Source: Tritonibacter mobilis
Lineage (GTDB): Bacteria; Pseudomonadota; Alphaproteobacteria; Rhodobacterales; Rhodobacteraceae
NCBI RefSeq assembly: GCF_001681715.1
Contig: NZ_LNWY01000007.1
Location: 1 to 64,000, forward strand
Reading direction: 5' to 3'
DNA length: 64,000 nucleotides
Shown: in pieces, positions 43,791 through 53,049 of the stretch
Layout: every line of letters begins with the position of its first letter
How positions within the stretch are numbered: position 1 is the stretch's first letter
Notes under the pieces: generated by a model
Database searches by the model: none
Told to the model about the DNA's origin: nothing
Seen by the model: the letters and a program-made list of their open reading frames with translations, nothing else
Made by a program: the position numbers and the translations under genes

Positions 43791-45313
43791 ACGCCCCCAC
43801 CCTGCCCGTCCGCACCCCGGACGAAAAACTCCAGAGCATCATCAAGATCGCCACCCTCGCCGTCGGGGGTCAGGGCGGCGGCGTCCTCACGGGCTGGATC
43901 GAGAGCGTGGCCCGCGCGCAGGGCTATGCCGCGCAGGCCACATCGGTGGCCGGGGTCGCGCAGCGCACAGGTGCCACGATCTACTATATCGAAATGGCCC
44001 CGATGGGCGACACCATGCCCGTGTTTTCGCTCGCGCCCACCAGCGGCGACGTTGACATTATGATCGCCGCCGAGCTGATGGAGGCCGGGCGCGCCATTAT
44101 GCGCGGCTTTGTCACCCCGGATCGCACCACGCTCATTGCCTCGACCCACCGCGCGCTGGCGGTCTCGGAAAAAATGGTGCCCGGTGACGGCATCGCCAAC
44201 GCGGACGAGGTGTTTGAGGCCGCCCGGCTCGCCTCGGACCAGCTCATCATGTTCGACCTTGATCGCATGGCCACCGAGAATGGCTCGGTGATCTCCTCCT
44301 CGCTCTTTGGCGCACTTGCAGGCTCTGGCGCCCTGCCCTTCCCGCGCGCCGCCTTTGAGGACGCCATTCGCGCCTCCGGCAAAGGGATCGAGGCCAGCCT
44401 GCGCGCCTTTGATGCCGCTTTCCGACGCGCGCAATCCGGCGCAAACGCGCCCGAACCCTCTGCCGCAACGCCCCGCGCACAGACCACACCCAAAGGCCCG
44501 GAGCCGCAGCTTCACGCCTGGCACGCGCTCGAAGAAGAGGCGCGCAGCATCGCCCCTATGGCTGTTCTGGGACTGAAAAAAACCGTTGAATTTCAGGACA
44601 TTAAATATGGGCGCGAATATCTGGACCGGCTGCGGCGGTTTCACGATCTGCACCCCAAAAACGCGGAACTCCAAGAGGCCGCCTCTAAATATATCGCAAA
44701 TGCGATGTGTTACGATGACATCATCCGCGTGGCCGATCTCAAAACCCGCCGCGCCCGGTTTGAACGCATCACGCAGGACATGAAATCCGGCCAAAGCCCT
44801 GTGCATCTGACCGAGTTTTTCCACCCCCGTGGCGAGGAAATCGTCTCGCTCCTGCCCGCCGGTCTGGGCCGCTGGCTCGAGGCCCGCCCACGCCTCAATG
44901 CGTGGATCGACCGCCGCCTCAACCGGGGACGCCGGGTGCGGACCCATCGTTTGTCGGGGTTTGTGACGCTCTATCTCTTGGGGGGCTTGCGCCGCATCCG
45001 CCGCAAAAGCCTGCGTCACGCGATCGAACAAGCCCATCTGGATGCATGGCAAACCGCCTGCCTCGATCTGGCCAAAACCGACGCCGCCGCCGCGACCGAG
45101 CTCTTGGCCTGTCGCCGCCTCATCAAAGGATACTCTGACACCCATGTGCGGGGGCTGTCGAAATTCTCCCGCGTGATGGAGGCGGCAAAACTTGTCTATG
45201 GCCGCGATGACGCCGCCCAATGGATCGCCCGCCTGCGCGAGGCCGCCTTGCGCGACGAAAAGGGCGAGGAATTAAACGGCGCGATCAAAACCATCCAGTC
45301 CTTTACCGGCTGA
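43787..45313 (+). CDS. iorB: Indolepyruvate oxidoreductase, beta subunit with C-terminal extension
   Basis: A 508-residue protein. Residues about 20-215 are the gamma/beta POR-type catalytic domain (KIATLAVGGQGGGVLTGWIE, SVAGVAQRTGATIYYIEM). The rest (about 250-508) is a basic helical domain found in the aerobic type of IorB (DUF6537-like), with GLKKTVEFQDIKYGREYLDRL (in part) and HLTEFFHPRGEEI. Short IorB proteins of anaerobic archaea lack this extension. Translation is coupled to iorA through ATGA. It ends the rightward operon. Confidence 0.87.
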   Translation: MNAPTLPVRTPDEKLQSIIKIATLAVGGQGGGVLTGWIESVARAQGYAAQATSVAGVAQRTGATIYYIEMAPMGDTMPVFSLAPTSGDVDIMIAAELMEAGRAIMRGFVTPDRTTLIASTHRALAVSEKMVPGDGIANADEVFEAARLASDQLIMFDLDRMATENGSVISSSLFGALAGSGALPFPRAAFEDAIRASGKGIEASLRAFDAAFRRAQSGANAPEPSAATPRAQTTPKGPEPQLHAWHALEEEARSIAPMAVLGLKKTVEFQDIKYGREYLDRLRRFHDLHPKNAELQEAASKYIANAMCYDDIIRVADLKTRRARFERITQDMKSGQSPVHLTEFFHPRGEEIVSLLPAGLGRWLEARPRLNAWIDRRLNRGRRVRTHRLSGFVTLYLLGGLRRIRRKSLRHAIEQAHLDAWQTACLDLAKTDAAAATELLACRRLIKGYSDTHVRGLSKFSRVMEAAKLVYGRDDAAQWIARLREAALRDEKGEELNGAIKTIQSFTG

Positions 45314-45411
45314 CGCGCTGGTGATCTCAGGTAGGGTCCGGGCGACACGGGATGTGGCGGCCCCGATGCGCCGTTTTGGCTCGCAGCGCCCAAGACCCGC
45401 CAGGAGCCTGC

Positions 45412-46110
45412 CTAAACACTGGTGATATCCGCATAAATCGGCAGATGGTCCGAGGCCAGTTTGGACAGAGCGGTGCGCAGGGTGCCGCTGTCACTGGCCT
45501 GCAGCGCCTGCCCCAGCGCAATCCGATCCAGCGCGGCCGAGGGGGCAACGCTGTGAAACGACGGCCCCGTCTTGAGGATGTGATAGCCCTCCCATAGCGG
45601 CTCCAGCCCAAATTTGCGCCGCCATTCGTTGAAATCCCCAAGGATCACCGCACGCGCCTGCCGCTCTGGCCCAATGTCAGAGGCGATCTGCATCAGCTGC
45701 TGCCTGCGGTATTTGCGCAGCAATCCCAGATGCGCCCCCACCACCGTAAGCGGGCCAATCGGCGTTTCCAGATCCGCCAATACCGCGCCGCGTGGCTCCA
45801 ACCCCGGCAACAGCAGCCGCTCCACCGCGCGCACCGTGATGGTATCGCGCACCAAAAGCGCGTTACCATGCCAACCCAGACTGACATCATTGGTGGCCAC
45901 CTCCACCGGCACCAGCCCGCTTTCGCGCAGGATTGACGCGGCCGACAGCACCGCAGGCCGGGGGGCCAGCCGCCGGTCCACCTCCTGCAAGGCAACGATA
46001 TCGGCCTTCAGGGACGCAATCACCCGCGCAATACGCTCGGGGCTTCTGCGATAATCCACCCCCACCGCCTTATGGACGTTATAGCTCGCTATTCTCAGTT
46101 GGTCGGGCAT
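45412..46110 (-). CDS. Endonuclease/exonuclease/phosphatase-family protein
   Basis: A 232-residue EEP-fold protein. Conserved catalytic elements: ASYNVHKAVG (Asn), ALQEVDRR (Glu), GAHLG, GDFNEW (Asp, Asn), and SDHLPIYADI (Asp-His). No signal peptide or membrane segment. AAGGAGAGAT precedes ATG 46110. It starts eight bases after the cardiolipin synthase gene. In Escherichia coli the EEP protein YbhP is likewise encoded next to the cardiolipin synthase ClsB, so a lipid-linked role is likely; the substrate is unknown. Confidence 0.87.
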   Translation of the reverse strand: MPDQLRIASYNVHKAVGVDYRRSPERIARVIASLKADIVALQEVDRRLAPRPAVLSAASILRESGLVPVEVATNDVSLGWHGNALLVRDTITVRAVERLLLPGLEPRGAVLADLETPIGPLTVVGAHLGLLRKYRRQQLMQIASDIGPERQARAVILGDFNEWRRKFGLEPLWEGYHILKTGPSFHSVAPSAALDRIALGQALQASDSGTLRTALSKLASDHLPIYADITSV

Positions 46111-46118
46111 ATCTCTCC

Positions 46119-47531
46119 TTACAGCAGCGGTGAAAACAGGCGCGCAATCGGCGCGCAAATTCTGATCCACAGCGGCCGCGCGCCAAGGCTTTGTTCCAGA
46201 AGGAACGCATCCTTGAAATCAGCCTCCAGCATCTGCGTCACCTCGCCCGCAAACGCCCTGTCAAACAGCACCGCCATCGATTCAAAATTCAGCCGGAAGG
46301 ACCGGTTATCAAGGTTCGCGGTGCCAACCGCTGCGATCTGATCGTCGATCAAAACCACCTTTTGATGCATGAACCCCTTGTTATAGCGCCAGATTTCAAC
46401 GCCCACCGCGCGCAGCTCGTCGAAATAGGCCATGGCCGCCAGCCACGGCAGCCAATGGTCCACCTTATCCGGCACCAAGAGCCGCACCTCCACGCCGCGC
46501 AGCGCCGCCAGTTTCAGGGCCGCAAGCACATCGTTTTCCGGCACCATATAGGGCGTCGCGATCCACAGCCGCTTGCGCGCTGCATGGATCGCCGCACAAA
46601 AGAACAACGCGCCGTATTCATGCGGATCGGCAGGTCCGGTGGCCACGATCACGCCATTGGTGTTCTGCGGCATCTGCGGCGCGGTCCAGTTGACCATGTC
46701 GCGCAAATCCTCACCCGTGGCCCAGAACCAATCCTCGGCAAAAACCAGTTGCAGCTGGCTCACCATCGGTCCTTCCAACTGGCAATGGGTGTCGCGCCAA
46801 TGGCCAAAATACGTATCGCGGGACATATACTCATCGCCCACGTTCAGCCCGCCGGTAAAGCCACATGTGCCATCCACCACCACCGTTTTGCGGTGGTTGC
46901 GAAAGTTGATCTGAAATCGGCTGTGCGGGCCGGTTTGCGCATGTACGTTGATGGTTTTGACCCCCGCTTCCTCAAGGGCCTCCAGATAGGTCTTGGGCAA
47001 CTTATGACTGCCCACCCGGTCAAACAAAAACCGCACCCGCACCCCGCGTTTGGCGCAGGCAATGAGTCGGTCACGAAAAGCACGGCCCAGCTCATCATCA
47101 GAGACGATATAGAACTGCACCAGCACGTAGTCCTGCGCCCGGTCCAGCGCGGCAAACATCGCCTCAAAGGTCGCAGGACCGTCGATCAACAATGAGACAT
47201 GGTTGCCCGCAGCAACCGGCAGTCCCGCAATCGCCTCAAAGGCGTGGATACTATCGTCCAGCGCGCTTTCATTTGGGCGGTTCAGCTTGGCATGGCTGCG
47301 GATGGCATGTGCCACGTCCTTGACCTCGCGGCGCGCCACCACATACCCGCCGATGCGCCAGCTTCCCAAGAACAGATAGGCCGGCACCGCAACCAGCGGC
47401 AGCGCCACAAGGAACACCACCCAGGCCGCCGCCCCTTGCGAGGTGCGCGTGATCTGGATCGCCCGAAACGCAAAAACCAACGCGCAGATCTGCACGGCAG
47501 CATACCCAAGAACAAGCAATGCGTTCAGCAT
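46119..47531 (-). CDS. cls: Cardiolipin synthase (phospholipase D family)
   Basis: A 470-residue protein with two N-terminal transmembrane helices (MLNALLVLGYAAVQICALVF, then AAWVVFLVALPLVAVPAYLF) and two HKD catalytic motifs, HRKTVVVDG near residue 225 and HQKVVLIDD near residue 405. This is the standard ClsA-like layout for joining two phosphatidylglycerols at the inner membrane. ATG 47531 has GGAAAGG eight bases upstream; starts further upstream add polar residues with no function evident. First gene of a two-gene operon. Confidence 0.9.
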   Translation of the reverse strand: MLNALLVLGYAAVQICALVFAFRAIQITRTSQGAAAWVVFLVALPLVAVPAYLFLGSWRIGGYVVARREVKDVAHAIRSHAKLNRPNESALDDSIHAFEAIAGLPVAAGNHVSLLIDGPATFEAMFAALDRAQDYVLVQFYIVSDDELGRAFRDRLIACAKRGVRVRFLFDRVGSHKLPKTYLEALEEAGVKTINVHAQTGPHSRFQINFRNHRKTVVVDGTCGFTGGLNVGDEYMSRDTYFGHWRDTHCQLEGPMVSQLQLVFAEDWFWATGEDLRDMVNWTAPQMPQNTNGVIVATGPADPHEYGALFFCAAIHAARKRLWIATPYMVPENDVLAALKLAALRGVEVRLLVPDKVDHWLPWLAAMAYFDELRAVGVEIWRYNKGFMHQKVVLIDDQIAAVGTANLDNRSFRLNFESMAVLFDRAFAGEVTQMLEADFKDAFLLEQSLGARPLWIRICAPIARLFSPLL

Positions 47532-47827
47532 AAGACAGACCTTTCCAACAGCGGCGCGCAGCATCCCTGCGCCGGGGTCATCGACCTTCAACCTTGGGTC
47601 TGTGCCGCCATAAAACAATAGCGCCGCCCCCCGCCCCAGGTTTCAGGCGGCCCCCTGCCCGCCGCTCAGACGTTCATGCAGGGCGGCGGCTTTTGAGCGG
47701 TATTTCACGCGCTGAGGTATCGTTTTTCGCGGATTTGGTATCTTTGGAGACATTTTTCATGTACGAGGAACAAAATTCAGACCGCAGCAGCTGAGTGACA
47801 CGCACGTCACGCTAAGGAACGTAATTC
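47532..47827. other. Divergent gap between cls and fic
   Basis: Just under 300 bp. It contains a GC-rich imperfect stem, CCGCCGC (47659-47665) with GCGGCGG (47683-47689) followed by C and four T, which could be a rightward terminator but has no upstream rightward gene. AAGGAAC lies before the fic start. No credible gene. Confidence 0.5.
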
Positions 47828-49375
47828 ATGAACTCTACTCATGAGATTCAATTTTCAGGACCAAGGATCGTTTTTCAGGAACGCCGCCTGCCCGAGACCG
47901 CGACTTTAGCGGGCTATAGCGCCTTGATCGACGCCTATGCGCTCGCGGTCCCCCTGCCCCGCAAACTCAGCGCCACCGGCCAGCACCACCGCATCCTTGA
48001 GGATGACGCATGGCGCATCCTGACGCCGCGCCACGCCCCAAGCGCCGATCTCGACGGTCATCTGACCTTTGCCCTGAAATACGAGGGGGTCGATCTCGCC
48101 GTGCTCAAACGCCTGTTTGAAACCACCGGCGCCGCCGCGATCAGTGACATCATCCGCCGCAAACCCACCGGCAGCTATGCCCGGCGCATCTGGTTTCTCT
48201 ATGAATGGCTCATGCCAGAGCCGCTGGACCTGCCGGACGCAGAGGGTGGCCGCTATGTCCCGGTGATCGACCCGGAGCAGCAATTTGCCACTGAAGGAGA
48301 GACCGCGCCGCGCTACCGGGTGAAAAACAACCTGCCCGGCACCCCGGAGTTTTGCCCGCTGGTGTTTCGCACGCCCGCGCTGGAGACCTTTATCGCCATG
48401 GATCTGCCCGCCCGTGCCCGCGCGGTGGTGGCCGATGTGCCCCGCGATCTCCTTGCCCGGACCTCGGCCTTCTTGCTGCTCAAGGACTCCCGCTCCAGCT
48501 ACGCCATCGAAGGCGAGCGCCCGCCACAGGACCGTATCCAGCGCTGGGGGCGCGCCATTGGCGAAGCGGGCCGCCAGCCTCTGGACCGGGACGAATTGCT
48601 GCGTCTGCAACGGATTGTCATTGGCGATGCCCGCTTTATCCGGCTGGGCTTTCGCGCCGAGGGTGGCTTTGTCGGGGATCATGACCGCGAAACCCGTATG
48701 CCCCTGCCCGATCACATCAGCGCAAGGCACGACGACCTGCCCGCGCTGACCGATGGTATGATCGCCTTTGATCAGGGGGCTGCACGGCACAGCGACCCCG
48801 TGGTCGCGGCGGCAGTGCTCGCCTTTGGTTTTGTCTATATCCACCCGTTCGAGGACGGCAATGGCCGCTTGCACCGCTACCTGATCCACCACGTCCTCGC
48901 CGAGCGCGGCTTTAACCCGCCGGGCGTCACCTTCCCGGTCTCCGCCGCCATCCTGCAACGGATCGACGACTACCGCTCCGTGCTGGAGAGCTATTCCACC
49001 CGCCTGTTGCCCCTGATCGCATGGGAGCCAACCGAGAAATTCAACATCCGCGTCCTCAATGAGACAGGCGATTTCTACCGCTATTTCGATGCAACCCCGC
49101 ATGCAGAATTCCTCTATGCCTGTGTGCAACAAACGATTGACGAAGACCTCCCCGCCGAGACCGCGTTTCTGAAAAACTACGACGCCTTTCGCGCCCGCGT
49201 GGAGGCTCTGATCGAGATGCCCGAACGCACCATTGATCTGTTGTTTCGCTTTTTGCAGCAAAACGACGGAACCCTCTCGCGCCGCGCCAGAGCCAATGAA
49301 TTTGCAGCCCTGACCGACGCGGAGCAGAAAGAGATCGAGACCGCCTATCAAGAGATTTTTCGCTCGGATAGGTAA
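47828..49375 (+). CDS. Fic-domain AMPylase-type protein, autoinhibited class
   Basis: A 515-residue Fic protein. The catalytic loop HPFEDGNGRLHR is near residue 340 and matches HPFx(D/E)GNGR fully, so nucleotide transfer activity is expected. An inhibitory helix motif S-x3-E-G (SRSSYAIEGE) lies upstream near residue 220, placing it in the class where the inhibitor is N-terminal within the same chain; no separate antitoxin gene is adjacent. The N-terminal ~200 residues and the C-terminal ~110 (a possible wHTH-like end) are unassigned. It probably modifies a cellular protein with AMP; the target is unknown. Confidence 0.88.
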   Translation: MNSTHEIQFSGPRIVFQERRLPETATLAGYSALIDAYALAVPLPRKLSATGQHHRILEDDAWRILTPRHAPSADLDGHLTFALKYEGVDLAVLKRLFETTGAAAISDIIRRKPTGSYARRIWFLYEWLMPEPLDLPDAEGGRYVPVIDPEQQFATEGETAPRYRVKNNLPGTPEFCPLVFRTPALETFIAMDLPARARAVVADVPRDLLARTSAFLLLKDSRSSYAIEGERPPQDRIQRWGRAIGEAGRQPLDRDELLRLQRIVIGDARFIRLGFRAEGGFVGDHDRETRMPLPDHISARHDDLPALTDGMIAFDQGAARHSDPVVAAAVLAFGFVYIHPFEDGNGRLHRYLIHHVLAERGFNPPGVTFPVSAAILQRIDDYRSVLESYSTRLLPLIAWEPTEKFNIRVLNETGDFYRYFDATPHAEFLYACVQQTIDEDLPAETAFLKNYDAFRARVEALIEMPERTIDLLFRFLQQNDGTLSRRARANEFAALTDAEQKEIETAYQEIFRSDR

Positions 49376-49602
49376 CTCCGGCACCTCAGCAACACAACCT
49401 ATGAGATTACCCGATAAAACCAACACACTCTTTGCGAGATTGCAGAAACCCCCTTGCCAGCCTTGCGCGAACTGCGCACACTCCGATCGAGCCATGCGCT
49501 GAGTTTAGTTTTTTGAATAGTATCTCCCATTGGACACGGGTGGGCCATCGGCGCTACCGCGATCAAGCGCCCCAAAGGGATAAGTAAAAAGGGATTACCG
49601 CG

Positions 49603-51609
49603 ATGACTCTCTTCGCGCGCCGGGTTTCCGAATTTCGCATCTGCGTGCAGGAGGCCTTCTTGTCCCTGTTGCCGGTCGCGCTCTTGTCGTCAATCATCAT
49701 CGTCCTGATCAACGGCTTAAATATCTTCCTCCCGAACCAATACCTTATACCGGACACCCTGCTGGTTGAGGCAGGCAAGATCCCCGCGCTCATCTATCCG
49801 CTCGCCTTGACCGCGGCCCTGTCTTATTATCTGTCCGGCTTTTTCGAGGTGGACCGGGTCAGCGGTGTCCTCCTCGCCCTCACCACCTATCTCATGGCGC
49901 AACAATTGGTCGGCAATGGTGCGCAAGAGACGTCCTTCAACGCCTCGCTCACTGTAATGATCCTGCCGATCCTGATGTTGCGGATCTTTGCGACGATGTC
50001 GCGGCTGCTGCGCTCCATCGCGCGCCAACATGCGCAGGGGGCGGTCTTTCAGCCTGTCACCCTGATTGTCCCGCTGACGCTCACGATACTCATTGGCGCA
50101 GCGCTGATCTATCCGCTGTATCACCTCGTTGAGGCGCTGACCCAAGGCATCGCATATGTTCTGAACACAATCCCCGGCACCCTTGGCGTTGCGATCTGGT
50201 CGACCTTGGCGCATCTGATCTGGTTCGTCGGTTTTCATGGCACCAATGTCATGTCCATGATCACCGGCGGCGATTTGCAAAGCGACATCATTCCCGGCCT
50301 CACCTGGCAGAAATTTCTGGAAGTGTTCATCGGCATGGGCGGCGTGGGCTCCGTTCTGGGTCTGGCGCTGGCCATTTTGCTAACGGCCAAGGACAGATAC
50401 ATGCGCGCCGTGGCCTATCTCGGCCTACCCTTCGCCCTGTTCAACATCAGCGAGGTGCTCATTTTCGGGATACCGATTATCCTGAACCGGGTTTTGCTTA
50501 TCCCCTTTCTCCTTGCGCCCATCGTCAATTTCACCATCGCCTATGGCGTTCTGAAACTTGGCATCTTTGAATTTGGCGGCGCATCTGTGCCCTGGGTCGC
50601 ACCCGTTGGTCTCAACGGATATCTGCTCACCGGAAGCAGCTATATGGTCCTGTTTCAGCTGTTTCTTCTCGCCACGACCACAGCGATTTACGCCCCCTTT
50701 GTGTGCCGCTACAGCCGCACACAAAGCTCAACCGAACTGCGCGAAGCGCTGCGGGCAAAACTGCATCTGGGCGATGCCATCGGCAGCGATTACTCCCAGA
50801 AATTCTATGGCGCGCAGAGCTTTATCCTGCGCTCACACCGGGAAACCAGACAGGTTGTCGAGGATCTGCGCCGCAACGATCTTGTGTTGCATTACCAACC
50901 TAAATTGGACATTCGCGCCAACATATGCACCAGCATCGAGGCATTGCTGCGCATTCAAATGCAGGACGGCACGGTGGAGGGGCCGTATTTTCTGGATACG
51001 CTGGAAAAGGCCGGGTTTTCGGTGATCCTCGACAGATGGGTCTGCGACCGCGTGCTCGAAGACATGTCCCGCGCCGACACTCTCGGCAGCGACCTCATGT
51101 TTTCCATCAACCTCAACCCAGAATCCTTTGCGGACGGCGAATTTGTCGATTACCTCATCCAACAGTTTACCGGCAAAAATGTCGTATTCGAGATCATCGA
51201 ACGCGGCTTTATCGGTGGCTCTGGCATCACAAAAAACATCAAGAAATTGCTGGCCGCAGGCATTCGTCTCTCGGTCGACGATTTTGGCGCGGGCTATTCA
51301 AATCTGGGCCGGCTGACGACGCTTCCGGTGGATGAGATCAAGATCGACAAAAGTCTGCTGGCAAAGGTCGACACACAGACAGGCCGCAAACTCTATGAAA
51401 CCGTCACCCGGTTGTGCCGCGATCTCGGATACCGGGTTGTGGCCGAAGGTGTTGAGACGCGGAGCGAATTTGAATTTGCCAAAACCTGCGGCGTCACCGA
51501 AATACAGGGATGGTATATCGCCGGTGCGCTGCCGCTGAGCGAAGCACTGGCCTTTGCCCGCGCCCCTGCCCCATCACCCGCACCTGCGGAAACGGCGCAG
51601 TTGGTTTAA
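49603..51609 (+). CDS. PTS EIIC-like membrane domain fused to EAL c-di-GMP phosphodiesterase
   Basis: A 668-residue protein. Residues about 15-385 form eight to ten hydrophobic helices like the lactose/cellobiose EIIC permease (SEVLIFGIPIILN, HGTNVMSMITGG, WVAPVGLNGYLLTG). Residues about 420-655 are an EAL domain with all catalytic elements: EALLR, NLNPES, EIIER, DDFGAGYSN, KIDKS, AEGVET and QGWYIAGALP. It should therefore hydrolyse c-di-GMP. No EIIA or EIIB domain or gene is nearby, so the membrane part may sense a sugar rather than phosphorylate it. AAAGGGA precedes the ATG. Confidence 0.9.
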   Translation: MTLFARRVSEFRICVQEAFLSLLPVALLSSIIIVLINGLNIFLPNQYLIPDTLLVEAGKIPALIYPLALTAALSYYLSGFFEVDRVSGVLLALTTYLMAQQLVGNGAQETSFNASLTVMILPILMLRIFATMSRLLRSIARQHAQGAVFQPVTLIVPLTLTILIGAALIYPLYHLVEALTQGIAYVLNTIPGTLGVAIWSTLAHLIWFVGFHGTNVMSMITGGDLQSDIIPGLTWQKFLEVFIGMGGVGSVLGLALAILLTAKDRYMRAVAYLGLPFALFNISEVLIFGIPIILNRVLLIPFLLAPIVNFTIAYGVLKLGIFEFGGASVPWVAPVGLNGYLLTGSSYMVLFQLFLLATTTAIYAPFVCRYSRTQSSTELREALRAKLHLGDAIGSDYSQKFYGAQSFILRSHRETRQVVEDLRRNDLVLHYQPKLDIRANICTSIEALLRIQMQDGTVEGPYFLDTLEKAGFSVILDRWVCDRVLEDMSRADTLGSDLMFSINLNPESFADGEFVDYLIQQFTGKNVVFEIIERGFIGGSGITKNIKKLLAAGIRLSVDDFGAGYSNLGRLTTLPVDEIKIDKSLLAKVDTQTGRKLYETVTRLCRDLGYRVVAEGVETRSEFEFAKTCGVTEIQGWYIAGALPLSEALAFARAPAPSPAPAETAQLV

Positions 51610-51673
51610 CCCCGCCAGACCCGCGCCCTCCCTCCCCTGCCTACTCCAAGACGGCCCTTATATACGGCAGGCG

Positions 51674-52825
51674 CTACAGATCCTTGCGTTGATTGAATAT
51701 TTGTTCTGCTTCCACATAGGCCCGCTCCGCCATCGGCCCGTCGAGGTCAGACATGATCTTCAGTGTCGCCTCAGCGCCGCGTCGTGACAATCGAAGCGGC
51801 GACTTTTTGATGAATTGGAATTTCCGATATCGCAAAGTGAAATAGGGCAAGGCGTACCCGATGGCTTGGCGCGCCACCGCCATCAAGATCACTTGATGAC
51901 GATCCCGGCGCCCCGTCTCCGATGTCAGGTCGCTCTCCAGAACTTTGTCCAGAATGCCAAGTATCCTGAGATCTTCGAGAATGACGAGATGCCGTGCAAC
52001 GGTATCAAGTTCAACATCGCCCAACGCCGCGATCTCTTTGTCGAGCTCCGCAACATCACAGGTCGCACAATGGTTATAGCCGTGTTGAAGAACCCATTGG
52101 GTGAGACCGATCTCACCGCGCCGGACAGTGCGCGTTTTATTGTTGGAAATGCGGAAATTCTTCCAATACGCGAGAAACTTCGGGTCTTTTAATATATTCT
52201 GGCCAATTGATAACGCATAAGACGCATAATGAAAATTAGGGTGTTTTACAGAATGTGACCAAATCAGGTTCCGAAAATCATCTGCGTCGTATCTTTTAAT
52301 TCCGAAATTGGATGTAGCACCAACAAAATCACACCCAGCAGCTCTGGCTTCGGCAAACCAGTTTTGCGGCGTATCAACCATCCAGACGGAGTCATTTACA
52401 ATATACAGTCGATCAAGATCGCTCAATTTCGACGAGATCTGCATAACCGCATCGCGATATCCGCCAAAGTCATACCCGATGTTAGGACGTTCAATAACCA
52501 AACCGGATTGTTTCAGCAACAATTCACGATCCGCATCCGCAAGCGGAAGATTAGAAACCACAATAGGCGTTATATTTTCCGCAGTCATAACCTTCAGCAT
52601 ATCCAAATGCGACGGCTGCAACCCCTTTGGAGCATAAACAAGGTAAATCGCCACCTCACCGGTGATTGATTTACTGCCTTCAAGAACTTTCATTTCCCGA
52701 GACGTTCTATAGTCGTAAAGCACGCGCAGAAACAAATACTCATAAATAACGCCAGGTAGTTCCAACAACTGACGAAACAGGCGCTTGACCTCTCGTTTTA
52801 CTTTCCACAGTGGCGTTTTTTTCAT
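51674..52825 (-). CDS. RgpF-like polysaccharide biosynthesis protein
   Basis: A 383-residue protein with the rhamnan-synthesis-F family motif NIGYDFGGYRDA near residue 140, preceded by VAIYLVYAPKGLQPSHLDML and followed by LDRLYIVNDSVW and GATSNFGIKRY. Such proteins add or modify sugars in surface polysaccharides. ATG 52825 (MKKTPLWKVKREVKRLF) is chosen for its basic start; a start 21 codons earlier is possible. The gene is markedly AT-richer than most of the window (long A/T runs around 52180-52560), suggesting transfer. Confidence 0.8.
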   Translation of the reverse strand: MKKTPLWKVKREVKRLFRQLLELPGVIYEYLFLRVLYDYRTSREMKVLEGSKSITGEVAIYLVYAPKGLQPSHLDMLKVMTAENITPIVVSNLPLADADRELLLKQSGLVIERPNIGYDFGGYRDAVMQISSKLSDLDRLYIVNDSVWMVDTPQNWFAEARAAGCDFVGATSNFGIKRYDADDFRNLIWSHSVKHPNFHYASYALSIGQNILKDPKFLAYWKNFRISNNKTRTVRRGEIGLTQWVLQHGYNHCATCDVAELDKEIAALGDVELDTVARHLVILEDLRILGILDKVLESDLTSETGRRDRHQVILMAVARQAIGYALPYFTLRYRKFQFIKKSPLRLSRRGAEATLKIMSDLDGPMAERAYVEAEQIFNQRKDL

Positions 52826-53049
52826 GGGGAGGCCTTTTGGTGCGGTTCGAACATGGGTTGAAAGTGTTAATACTGGACGGATCGTCAAATGCAGATCGAG
52901 AGGGCGTTCACTTCACCCGGCACCGGAGTCTTCGATGACAGAAAGAATGCGCCCTCTGCGCCGCAGCTCCCACACCTCGTATCCCCTTGATTTAGTGTCT
53001 GTACTTGCTGCCTCTGCAGGCTCGCCCTGCCCCACCACGAGGTCTGCGC

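Noticed and set aside
47659-47694. Rho-independent terminator between cls and fic
   Set aside because: The stem is imperfect and there is no rightward gene before it; kept only as a remark on the gap.
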